The translations under genes were made by a program, and so were the position numbers. This document shows, one piece after another, positions 6,747 through 15,400 of a stretch of 29,552 nt of DNA. Each line of letters starts with the position of its first letter. The stretch's first letter is position 1. This DNA is from JARRQB01 sp965368585 (GTDB taxonomy: Bacteria > Pseudomonadota > Gammaproteobacteria > Chromatiales > Chromatiaceae), in the NCBI GenBank assembly GCA_965368585.1, contig CBDUNM010000046.1, positions 1 to 29,552 of the forward strand, read 5' to 3'. Under the pieces are notes generated by a model, which had not been told where the DNA came from, ran no database searches, and saw only the letters and a program-made list of their open reading frames with translations.

Positions 6747-7970
6747 ATGAAAGATTCGACCGCTCGGGAGTGCGAGCATCTGCTCGCCATAGCAGGGGCC
6801 GCCGATCTGCGGTCTAGGTTCATCGCGCTGATGGATCTGCTCTCGGCGCTCAGGCGGTTGTTGGCAGCCAGCGACACCATTACAACCGAAAGTGACCTGA
6901 TTCAGAATGCCTTGTCCGAATTGGCCGCTCACATGCAATTGGGCGCTTGCTCAGTTTTTGTGCGCTGCGATGACGTGTTGACTTGCGTGGCGGGCACCGG
7001 ATTCGAAGAGGCGCTTAGCCGGATGCTCGGTCGCACCGCGCCGGCCTCTGAGCGGGTGACTAGCAGCTCGCAGTTCCGCGTCGGTGAAGGGCTCATGGGT
7101 CAGGCCTGCTCCACGGGTTCGCCCAAGATTTCGTCGGACTGCCGCAACGATCCTCGGTTCAAGTCATGCGGCGATAGCGACGCAGGGGAGCGACTGGGGT
7201 CCCTGATATCCATCCCGCTCATTGAAAACGGCTTCGTCTCTGGCGTCTTGAACGTCTCCCACCCCAGCGCGAATTTTTTCGACAACTGGCATCAGAATGC
7301 ATTGTACTTGTTCGCCGATTCGTTGGCGCAACTGCTGCGTAACTTTCGTTTGCTGCAAAACATCGACCACCAGGTCGCGGTACGAACGGGCGCACTGCAG
7401 GAAGCATTGGCCGAAGCGGAAAAGCTCCGTGACCGCTACGAGTATCTGGCGGTCGTCGACGATCTGACCGGCCTGCACAATCGCAGACACTTTTTTCGCG
7501 AGGCGCCGCGCATAGTCGCCGGTGCGCAACGCGACAACCTGCCGTTATCGCTGGCCATCGCCGATCTCGACGAGTTCAAGAAAATCAACGATACCTGGGG
7601 GCATGCCTACGGCGATAAGGTGTTGGTGCGTGTCGCCGAGGTCCTGGAGACGGAACTCAGGGCGGGAGATCTGCTGGCCCGACTGGGTGGAGAGGAGTTC
7701 GTCTTTCTGCTGCCCAATACAGACACCGAGGGTGCGCGGCGACTGGTGGAACGCATCAATGAACGGTTCCCGGTGTTGCCGAGCGGATCCGGCACCCTCC
7801 CGGCCAAGCTGTCGGCGAGTTTCGGTATTGTGCCTCTGACCCGGAAAATGGCGGAAGTCCCGGCCACCGATGCCCTCGGGCTGCTGTACGCCCGCGCCGA
7901 CAAGGCCATGTACAAATGCAAAATCGACCGTCGTACCGCCGTCGAAATCTACGACGAAAACATGGAATGA
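6747..7970 (+). CDS. GAF-GGDEF diguanylate cyclase
   Basis: This 407-residue soluble protein has an N-terminal GAF-like sensor domain (about 40-205, with VGEGLMGQA and SLISIPLIENGFVSGVLNV), a short coiled linker (about 210-235) and a C-terminal GGDEF domain beginning VVDDLTGLHNRRHF. The active-site signature is GGEEF at 314-318, and the product-inhibition I-site RxxD is intact (Arg305-Asp308, five residues before it). It is therefore predicted to be an active enzyme making cyclic di-GMP from GTP, with feedback control. No transmembrane segment is seen. ATG 6747 follows TAAGGT. It sits directly behind the HDOD gene and converges with the ROK kinase gene. Confidence 0.92.
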   Translation: MKDSTARECEHLLAIAGAADLRSRFIALMDLLSALRRLLAASDTITTESDLIQNALSELAAHMQLGACSVFVRCDDVLTCVAGTGFEEALSRMLGRTAPASERVTSSSQFRVGEGLMGQACSTGSPKISSDCRNDPRFKSCGDSDAGERLGSLISIPLIENGFVSGVLNVSHPSANFFDNWHQNALYLFADSLAQLLRNFRLLQNIDHQVAVRTGALQEALAEAEKLRDRYEYLAVVDDLTGLHNRRHFFREAPRIVAGAQRDNLPLSLAIADLDEFKKINDTWGHAYGDKVLVRVAEVLETELRAGDLLARLGGEEFVFLLPNTDTEGARRLVERINERFPVLPSGSGTLPAKLSASFGIVPLTRKMAEVPATDALGLLYARADKAMYKCKIDRRTAVEIYDENME

Positions 7971-7980
7971 CGAGTGGGCC

Positions 7981-8886
7981 TCAGCACGGCCACAACCAGG
8001 CCGCGCCCCGGACGCCGCTCGAGTCGCCGTGCTTGGGTGGTGACAGCTGGGTGCGGACGGTGTCGGAGAACACAAATTGGCCCCAACGCGCGCTCACCCG
8101 GCTGTACAAACGGGTGACATTCGAAAGCCCGCCGCCGAGCACGATCACTGCGGGATCCACGATGTTGATAACCAGCGCGAGACTGCGCGCCAGCCGGTCC
8201 TCGTAGCAACGCAGTGCCTCCTCGGCCGCGGTGTCGCCGCCGGCGGCGGCAGTGATTTGAGAAACGGTGCGTTTGGTCGCGGTGGCGGCGTGGTATTCCC
8301 GCTCCAGGGCCGGACCACTCAGAAACGTTTCGATACAGCCGCGGCGGCCGCAGTAACAGGCGGGTCCGGGGCGTTCGTCATCCGCCGGCCACGGTAATGG
8401 GTTGTGGCCCCATTCGCCGGCCAAGGCATTCGGCCCCGAAATCAGTTGACCGCGCCAAACGAGCCCACCGCCAACCCCTGTCCCGAGGATGACGCCAAAT
8501 ACGCTACTGGCGCCCGCGCCGGCGCCGTCGACGGCTTCCGACAAGGCAAAGCAATCGGCATCGTTGGCCAGACGCACCGGGCGCCCCAGCGCCTTGCCGA
8601 GGTCGCGATCCAGCGGCATGCCGTTGAGGCAAACCGAGTTGGCGTTGCGAATCAAGCCCGTGTTGGGGGACAACGAGCCCGGCGTGCCGACACCCACAGT
8701 GCCCTTGCGCTCCAGTTCCGCCTCGAGACCCTCGACCAGCGACGCCACCAAATCGATCGTTCCCCGGTAGTCGCCGGCCGGTGTCGGTTGGCGACGCCGG
8801 AGCAGTTCCTCGCCGTTAGGGTCAAGTGCAATGGCCTCGATCTTGGTTCCGCCGAGATCGACGCCGATGCGGATTTCCGCGGCCAC
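7981..8886 (-). CDS. ROK family sugar kinase, probable fructokinase or glucokinase
   Basis: This 301-residue ATP-dependent hexose kinase carries the phosphate motif VDLGGTK (residues 9-15), the catalytic Asp109 in ANDADC, GTGVGGG, GEWGHNPLPW and the ROK zinc site CYCGRRGCIE. The family includes manno(fructo)kinase Mak and glucokinases; sequence alone does not fix the sugar. The start is GTG 8886, two bases after the stop of the upstream dynamin gene, and gives the normal N-terminus; a longer frame to 9063 would overlap the dynamin gene. It could phosphorylate the fructose produced by the mannitol dehydrogenase encoded near 27 kb, whose cluster has no fructokinase. Confidence 0.88.
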   Translation of the reverse strand: MAAEIRIGVDLGGTKIEAIALDPNGEELLRRRQPTPAGDYRGTIDLVASLVEGLEAELERKGTVGVGTPGSLSPNTGLIRNANSVCLNGMPLDRDLGKALGRPVRLANDADCFALSEAVDGAGAGASSVFGVILGTGVGGGLVWRGQLISGPNALAGEWGHNPLPWPADDERPGPACYCGRRGCIETFLSGPALEREYHAATATKRTVSQITAAAGGDTAAEEALRCYEDRLARSLALVINIVDPAVIVLGGGLSNVTRLYSRVSARWGQFVFSDTVRTQLSPPKHGDSSGVRGAAWLWPC

Positions 8887-8888
8887 GT

Positions 8889-10400
8889 TCAGCCGACGTT
8901 GGCGGCCTTTTTCTCCGCGATATCGATCGCCACTGTATCGGATGCACCCAAGGTCGCGGCCGGCGATCCGGAGGGATTGGTAAAGCGGTCGTTCAAGTCC
9001 TGAACGTAGCTGTCGGTAGCGGCGATGACCTTGGTGATCTTGCGCTGGGCACGCCGTCCCCACCCGGCCGGATGGCGGCTGAAGATGCTGCGCCAGACGC
9101 GTGTATTGCGCCGGAACGCGGCCACGAGGTCACCGCGCAGTCCGAGGTTCTGTCCGAGTTTTCGTGTCCAGCCGATCAGACTCGTGGCGGCCAGATGGCG
9201 GATCACATAATGCACGGCAAGGATCGCCAGAAACAGGACGATGACCGCCCCGTAGACGCGCAACGGGGTCTGTTGAACCCATTGCCACCAAGCCGCATCG
9301 AACGACATTCCGTTCCACCAGCCGAGTTTCAGTGCCGCCGCGATAAATGCAATCGCGGCGCCGCCGAATACCACGGCATCGCCCAGCAGTACGCGTTTCT
9401 TCCAGCGCGACAAAACTCGCACGATTGCCGGCACGGTTTGATCCTTGATGTCGCGCGCAGTTTTTTCCAACGCGCCGACGATTCGGTAGGCCCGTTCGAT
9501 TTCAACTTGCTGCATGCGGCCGTGGATTTCACCGATATCGGCGTCTCGCTTTGCCTCGAAACGCCGCCGCAGGGCTTCGTCGTCGATGGGCATGGCGGCT
9601 TCGCGGTTGTAGATCGTGTAGAAGCGCCCGGCGGTCAGCCCGCGCTCACCCAGTGCACGTTGCCAGGCGGCGACTACTTCTTCGGGGTTGTCTTCGCGCG
9701 CGGTCGTGTCGATCTGGTTCAGGATGTAGAGAAACTTCCCGGAGTCCGGGCGGTGAATGGTGCTGCTGACCAGATGGTCCAGGGTGTCGCGCATGGCACC
9801 GGGTTCAGGGTGGCGTGCATCGAAGAAGACCAGCACCAGGTCTGACAGATCGACGATGTGGTCGGTGATCCGCAGCGTCGAAGTACGCTGCGCGTCGGCA
9901 TCGAAGCCCGGCGAGTCGATGAGTATCTTGCCGCGCAACGCCTCGCTGGGGCAGGTCTTCAATTGCAGATAGGCGTCGATGCGCGATCCTTCTCCCTGGG
10001 CCACCTGGTTGATCTCGGTGCTGATCTTGTAAAACGGGAAGCGCGGGTCCGAGTCCAGCGCGACGCCCGGCAGCGCGTGCGCGGTCTGTTCGTGCGCGAA
10101 GCAGATGACGGTGAATTTGTCATCGACGGCCTGATTGCCGCTGCGCTGCATTTTCGTTTGCAGAAAGTCGTTGATGAAGGTGCTCTTGCCGGCGGAGAAG
10201 GTGCCCAGTACTGAAATTAAGGGCCACCATGGAATCTGCGCCGCGAATGAATCGGTTTTTTGCAACAGTCCCATGCGATGCGCCACGTCGTCGAGGTGAC
10301 GGAAACTCTGCACGGTCTTGAGCAGCACAGGGTTTTCTTGTTCCAGGTGTTCTTCCAGATGTTGCAAGCGGTTCTCGGTAAGAGTCCCTGATGTACTCAT
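8889..10400 (-). CDS. Dynamin-like GTPase
   Basis: This 503-residue protein has a P-loop GTFSAGKST at residues 66-74, a switch region DSPGFD, and the G4 motif NQID, identifying a dynamin-superfamily G domain (about 55-290). The C-terminal half has helices, then two hydrophobic segments (VVFGGAAIAFIAAALKLGWW and AVIVLFLAILAVHYVI) that should insert in the inner membrane. A basic tail follows. Bacterial dynamin-like proteins remodel or protect membranes. The start is ATG 10400 with a strong AAGGAG nine bases upstream. Bacterial dynamin genes often come as tandem pairs; this one appears alone, followed by a ROK kinase gene. Confidence 0.85.
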   Translation of the reverse strand: MSTSGTLTENRLQHLEEHLEQENPVLLKTVQSFRHLDDVAHRMGLLQKTDSFAAQIPWWPLISVLGTFSAGKSTFINDFLQTKMQRSGNQAVDDKFTVICFAHEQTAHALPGVALDSDPRFPFYKISTEINQVAQGEGSRIDAYLQLKTCPSEALRGKILIDSPGFDADAQRTSTLRITDHIVDLSDLVLVFFDARHPEPGAMRDTLDHLVSSTIHRPDSGKFLYILNQIDTTAREDNPEEVVAAWQRALGERGLTAGRFYTIYNREAAMPIDDEALRRRFEAKRDADIGEIHGRMQQVEIERAYRIVGALEKTARDIKDQTVPAIVRVLSRWKKRVLLGDAVVFGGAAIAFIAAALKLGWWNGMSFDAAWWQWVQQTPLRVYGAVIVLFLAILAVHYVIRHLAATSLIGWTRKLGQNLGLRGDLVAAFRRNTRVWRSIFSRHPAGWGRRAQRKITKVIAATDSYVQDLNDRFTNPSGSPAATLGASDTVAIDIAEKKAANVG

Positions 10401-10587
10401 GTCGTCTCCTTGGTGCGCGTGGCGGTGAGATGGTCTGTCGGTCGGAAAGCGTTGCATGTTATCGTGACCAGGGTGTCCGGGGTAGCGTCGATTGGCGAAC
10501 CGCAAGCCCAGCATAAGCAGTCCGTGGATTACTTATAAAGCAGGGGCTTGTAAGGGAAAATTCGATCGTAATTGGTGTGCTATATCA

Positions 10588-10616
10588 TTGCATTAGCATG
10601 CTCTGTAATAGATAAT
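10588..10616 (+). promoter_or_regulatory. Candidate promoter of the SCP2-like gene
   Basis: TTGCAT (10588-10593) and GATAAT (10611-10616) are separated by 17 bases in an AT-rich stretch, giving a start near 10623 and an 80-base leader. The rest of the 10401-10704 gap shows no gene. Confidence 0.5.
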
Positions 10617-10648
10617 TTCTGCGCTGATGGTCACATCGGCGTATCACG

Positions 10649-10663
10649 GGGTGGTGACCACCC
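10649..10663. promoter_or_regulatory. Perfect 15-base palindrome in the SCP2 leader
   Basis: GGGTGGT and ACCACCC flank a single central G, a perfect odd palindrome. It lies about 26 bases downstream of the predicted transcription start, a place suited to a repressor operator. The binding protein is unknown. A hairpin role is less likely because the loop would have to open several pairs. Confidence 0.45.
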
Positions 10664-10704
10664 TAATTTAACCGGATTTTTACAATTATATCGTAGGGGG
10701 CAAG

Positions 10705-11100
10705 ATGGCTGAACTTTTTTCCGCCGAGTGGATGAGCAGTTTCATGGATCAGTGGAACAACGAGCCGGAATTGGCGGATGCATTGGCAGAAATCGGATTC
10801 GCCAGCGTGATCGGATACGGTTTTCCGGACGACGAGCAACCGACGGGGGTATTGACGGTCGAGAACGGAAAAGCAGTTTCCGCCGGTGCTTATGACGGAC
10901 AGGACCTGAATTGGGATTTGCGCGCCACGGCGGACCAGTGGGGCAAATGGATGAACAAGCCACCCGGTATGATGGGGCTGGGAGCGGCGTTTGCATCCGG
11001 CAAGATCAAATTCAAAGTCGGTGATTACAGCGCCATGCTGAAAGATCCGCGTATGGCGGGGCCCTTCATCAAGAGCTTCTCGGTCATGGGTCGGGCATAA
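10705..11100 (+). CDS. SCP2-like sterol/lipid carrier domain protein
   Basis: This 131-residue protein looks like a single SCP2 (sterol carrier protein 2) fold: an N-terminal helix FSAEWMSSFMDQWNNEPEL, a central beta-sheet TGVLTVENGKAVSAGAY with the tryptophan strand NWDLRATADQW, and a C-terminal segment SGKIKFKVGDYSAMLKD that resembles the G-x-hydrophobic-x-G-D signature of the family. There is no signal peptide, so it should act in the cytoplasm on a hydrophobic ligand. ATG 10705 follows GGGGGCAAG. Bacterial members are often linked to lipid or hydrocarbon metabolism; the ligand here is unknown. It may be monocistronic, as a stem-loop follows at 11115-11144. Confidence 0.72.
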   Translation: MAELFSAEWMSSFMDQWNNEPELADALAEIGFASVIGYGFPDDEQPTGVLTVENGKAVSAGAYDGQDLNWDLRATADQWGKWMNKPPGMMGLGAAFASGKIKFKVGDYSAMLKDPRMAGPFIKSFSVMGRA

Positions 11101-11114
11101 ACGTGATCAAACTT

Positions 11115-11144
11115 ACCGCGGCTTCGGACTGATGAGGCCGTGGT
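11115..11144 (+). repeat. Stem-loop after the SCP2-like gene
   Basis: ACCGCGGCTT (11115-11124) pairs with AGGCCGTGGT (11135-11144) with two G-U pairs and a ten-base loop. It stands 15 bases after the SCP2-like stop. There is no T-run, so it is not a classical intrinsic terminator; it may protect the mRNA end. Confidence 0.45.
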
Positions 11145-11192
11145 GGATGACGCTCAACACGGGTTACACAAGTAAAGGGTCGAAATTCGGTA

Positions 11193-12341
11193 ATGCTTAA
11201 AGCGGTACTGACAATCGCGCTTGCGATAATGGTCCAATCGGTGAGTCTGGTTCGGGCTCAACAGCCAAGCGGTTTCCCTCCGGTCTTCACCGTCCAGGCG
11301 TCGTCCAGGTTGCCGACTGTGGCGATTGGGGGCACGGTTGTACCGTACAAAGAAGTCACCCTGGCCGCGCAGCTGCCGGGCCGGGTGAAATTCCTGGCGG
11401 GAATCGAGGGGGACAGCTTCGAAGAAGGTACTACGCTGGTGGCGTTGGATGAAACTGAGTTGTTGGCAAAACGCAATGCGGCATACGCCCAACTGGCGTC
11501 CGCGGAAGCGCAATTGCGTAACGCCGGGGTCCAGTATTCGCGCGAGCTCTGGTCGCCGCGTTCGAAGAACGCACCCGGTGGTATGGGCATGCCTAATATG
11601 TTCGACCAGATGTTCACGCGGCCCGCGGAGGAGTTTTTCGGCAACCGCGATCGCGGCGCCGAGCGCGGCGCGGACTTGTACGGAGCGAGCACGGCGATCG
11701 AGCAGGCGCGCAGTGCGATATTGAGAAATCAGGCTGAAATGCGCGCGATCGATGCCAAGCTGAGGGATGCGAAAAGCCTGGCGCCATTCGACGGCGTGAT
11801 CATGAATAAGTTCGTCGAAGTGGGTGACACGGTGCAACCGGGTCAGCCGTTGTTGAAGTACGCCGACGTGACTTGGCTGCAAGTCGAACTGGACGTGCCC
11901 GCACGTTTGGCATCCGGAATGAACGAAATGCAGGTGCTGCAAAATGCGGCGACTTTCGATGATCATCCGGAGAGCGTCGACGTACGCGTCGCGCAGATCT
12001 ACCCCATGGCCGACGTTCGCCGCCACACCATAAAGGTGAAATTCGATATTCCCGCAGGCGTTTCCCAGCCCGGCATGTACGCCAAGGTCCTGGTGCCCGA
12101 CCGAACCGCCGCATCGGCGAAACAGGGCCAGCTGCCGGCTATTCCGTCGAGTGCAATACGTTACCGTGGCAGTTTACCGGTGGTGTTCCTGCAGAACGAT
12201 CAGGGGCAGCCGGAGTTGCGTTTGATTCGCGAGGGTAAGCGGCTGGACAACGGCCTAACCACCGTTCTGTCGGGTTTGGCGCCCGGTGACCGTATCTATA
12301 CCAACCCGGGTCCCGAATTGATGACCGGAAATCAGCGCTAG
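11193..12341 (+). CDS. RND efflux periplasmic adaptor (membrane-fusion protein)
   Basis: This 382-residue protein begins with a signal peptide (about 1-22, cleavage likely after VRA). It then shows the adaptor order: a biotinyl-lipoyl half-motif GTVVPYKEVTLAAQLPGRV (about 48-66), a helical hairpin (about 90-190), the second lipoyl half LAPFDGVIMNKFVEVGD, a beta-barrel and a membrane-proximal domain ending GLAPGDRIYTNP. There is no lipobox Cys. The helical hairpin carries an odd insert rich in Gly, Pro and Met (NAPGGMGMPNMFDQMF), possibly a flexible or metal-touching loop. The RND pump gene follows after 65 bases. No TolC-like outer-membrane gene is nearby, so a chromosomal TolC elsewhere is presumed. 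Confidence 0.92.
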   Translation: MLKAVLTIALAIMVQSVSLVRAQQPSGFPPVFTVQASSRLPTVAIGGTVVPYKEVTLAAQLPGRVKFLAGIEGDSFEEGTTLVALDETELLAKRNAAYAQLASAEAQLRNAGVQYSRELWSPRSKNAPGGMGMPNMFDQMFTRPAEEFFGNRDRGAERGADLYGASTAIEQARSAILRNQAEMRAIDAKLRDAKSLAPFDGVIMNKFVEVGDTVQPGQPLLKYADVTWLQVELDVPARLASGMNEMQVLQNAATFDDHPESVDVRVAQIYPMADVRRHTIKVKFDIPAGVSQPGMYAKVLVPDRTAASAKQGQLPAIPSSAIRYRGSLPVVFLQNDQGQPELRLIREGKRLDNGLTTVLSGLAPGDRIYTNPGPELMTGNQR

Positions 12342-12406
12342 ACGGATCGTATTCAAGTGGTCGGGATGAGACTCGAAACCCAACAGAAGAAACGGATTCG
12401 ACAGGC

Positions 12407-15400
12407 ATGAGTGATATCGATACCCGTCCGGCTGGCGCACCAACGCCCAATGGCACCGAGGAAAAAGATCTCGGGGTCGCGGGCAAGACTGCGAAATTTT
12501 TCATCAACTCGCCGTTGTCGCCGCTCCTGTACCTGGCAATGTTCCTACTCGGCCTGTTGGGCCTGATTGTGACGCCGCGGCAGGAAGACCCGCAGATATC
12601 CGTGCCGATGGTGGATATCTTCGTCCAGTATCCCGGCGCCGAAGCGGACCAGGTCGCGTCGCTCGCAATTCAGCCGCTCGAACGGATCATGTGGGAGATC
12701 AAGGGGGTCGAGCACGTTTATTCGGCTTCCATGCGCGGGCAGGGCATCGTCACCGTCCAGTTCGAGGTCGGCCAGGACATGGGCCCCTCCTTGGTCAAAG
12801 TCAATGATCAGCTTGACTCCAACATGGACAAGATCCCGCCGGGCGTCATGCCACCTCTGGTGAAGGCGAAAGGCATCGACGACGTACCGATTGTCACGGT
12901 CACCTTGTGGTCGGAAAAGGACTACAACGGCGACGGTCTTCCGGATGTCGACGACAGCCAGTTGCGCCGACTCGCGCTGTCGGTATTGCAAAGTGTCAAG
13001 GAAATCCCCGAAACGGGCGAAGGCTTCGTGGTCGGGGGGCGCGCCGAGCAGGTCATCGTCGAGGTGTATCCGGAGCGCCTGGCCGGGTACGGCATCAGTT
13101 TGGGCCAGGTGGCGCAGGCGATCAAAGCCGCGAATGCGGAGGTCCAGGCCGGCGATGTCGAAAGCGGCGGCGCCCGCCTTTCGGTGGTGGCCGGAGCGTT
13201 TCTCAGATCGGTCGATGATATCGACGGCCTGCAGGTTGGCAGCCATAATGGGGTGCCCGTTTATGTGCGTGACGTCGCGGACGTCCGCCAGGGGCCCGAA
13301 GACGCCAATCAACTCGTCCTGTACTACACCGGCGTCGCGGCTGAACATCCCGACCGAGCCGCGCGCGGTATTCCAGCTGTGACAATCGCGGTGGCGAAGA
13401 AAAAGGGCACCAACGGGGTGACGGTCGCCCAAAGCGTCATCGACCGGATCGAATCGATGAAGGGCAGGCTGATCCCGCAGGATATGCAGGTCAGCATTAC
13501 GCGTAATTACGGACAAAGCGCCGACGACAAAGTCACCGACCTGATCAAGAAGCTGTTCATAGCGACGGGGTTTGTGTTCTTGCTCGTGTGGGGGTTCTTC
13601 CGTGCGCTGCGGCCTGCTCTGGTCGTGTTACTGGTCATTCCGGTGGTGTTGTTGTTCACCGTTTTTTGCGCCTGGATCATGGGCTTTACCATTGACCGCG
13701 TGTCGCTGTTCGCGCTGATATTCGCCATCGGGATCCTGGTTGACGACGCCATCGTGGTGGTGGAGAACATCTACCGGCGCTGGCTGGAGGAGGGGCGCAC
13801 CGACGTGGCGACCGCAGTCGATGCGGTACGCGAGGTCGGCAACCCGACCATCCTGGCTACCTTTACCGTGATCGGGGCGCTGCTGCCCATGGGCTTCGTC
13901 ACCGGCATGATGGGCCCCTACATGCTGCCGATTCCCGTCCTCGGTTCGACCGCCATGGGCATTTCATTGTTCGCGGCGTTCGTCTTCACGCCGTTTCTCG
14001 CAATCCACCGCTGGTTCCGCCCGTCCATGAACTACCTCGAAAAGGCGGAGAAGCGTGAAGAACGCGAGAACAGTTTTTGGGAGCGTGTCTACCGACGTGT
14101 ACTGACTCCGCTGATCGAAAGTCGCCGCAAAGCGCGCCTGTTTCGCCTCGTGATGTGGGCTATCTTCCTGCTGGCCTGCTCGATGTTTTATTTCAAGCTG
14201 GTGTCCGTAAAGATGTTGCCGCTCGATAACAAGCCGGAGTTTTCGGTGGTGCTGGACATGCCCGAGGGCACCGCGCTTGCGGACACCGCCAATCATGCGC
14301 TGCAGGTTGCCGAGTTCGTGCGCAAGATCCCCGAAGTGACCGCGGCGCAGGTGTACGCGGGGACCGCGCGACCGTTCGATTTCAACGGCATGGTTCGCCA
14401 CTACTATCTGCGCGGGGATCCTTGGCAGGCGGAGATCCAGGTGCAGCTGCTGGACAAGACCGTGCGCGATCGGTCGAGTCACGAAATCGCCGTGGATGCG
14501 CGCGCGCAGCTGACCCGGTTGCTCGCCGGCACCGGCGCCAGATTTGCGGTGGTGGAGATGCCGCCGGGTCCGCCAGTGCTGCAGTCGGTGGTGGCGGAGG
14601 TGCATCACGAAGACACCGATACCCGTCACCAGGTGGCGCTCGATCTGACCGAGATCTTCGCCGAAACGGAAAGTCTGCGTGATGTCGACAATTACATGCG
14701 CGAACCCTACGACTACTGGCATTTCGACGTCGATCGGGAAAAGGCCGACCGTCGTGGTATATCGGTCGAGATCATCAATCAGCACCTCGCGATGGCGCTT
14801 GGCGGCGTGGTGATGGGCGACGTCAAGCAAAAGGCCGGCCACGAACCCGTCAACATCGTCATTCAAGTGCCGCTGGCGGAACGCTCACAGGTCTCGCGAC
14901 TGGGGGATATTCTGGTTTCCAGCGGATCGCCCGACAGCGTGTCAGTCCCGTTGCGTGAACTTGGCCAGTTCCGGCGGGCCCGTGAAGATGCCATCATCTA
15001 CCACAAGGATCTGAGGCCGGTCGAATACGTCGTCGCGGATGTGGGCGGACGCTTGGCCGCACCCGTCTACGGCATGATGCAGGTCGAAGAGCTACTGCGG
15101 GAAAAGCAGTACGTGGCGCCCGACGGTACGGTCCTGGCCGACGCGACGTACTGGACCGGTCCTCCTGACAATGACGTGACCGTCGGCATCGAGTGGGCCG
15201 GCGAATGGACCGTGACCTACGAGACGTTTCGCGACATGGGGATCGCGTTTGCTGCGGCCTTGGTCCTGATCTATATCCTGGTGGTGTGGGAGTTCGGCAA
15301 CTTCCGCATTCCCGCATTGATCATGGCGCCGATACCCTTGACGCTGCTCGGCATCATTCCCATCCACGCGATTTTCTTTGCGGTCGGCTGGGGCGGCGAG

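Noticed and set aside
11129..11185. CTGATGAG followed at a distance by GAAA, recalling the hammerhead ribozyme core
   Set aside because: The intervening stem II would have only four pairs with a very large loop, and no convincing stem III or cleavage site is found; a 7-base match is expected by chance.
12545..14866. Long minus-strand frames of 323 and 300 codons
   Set aside because: They lie wholly antisense to the RND pump gene and show no domain or start-site support.
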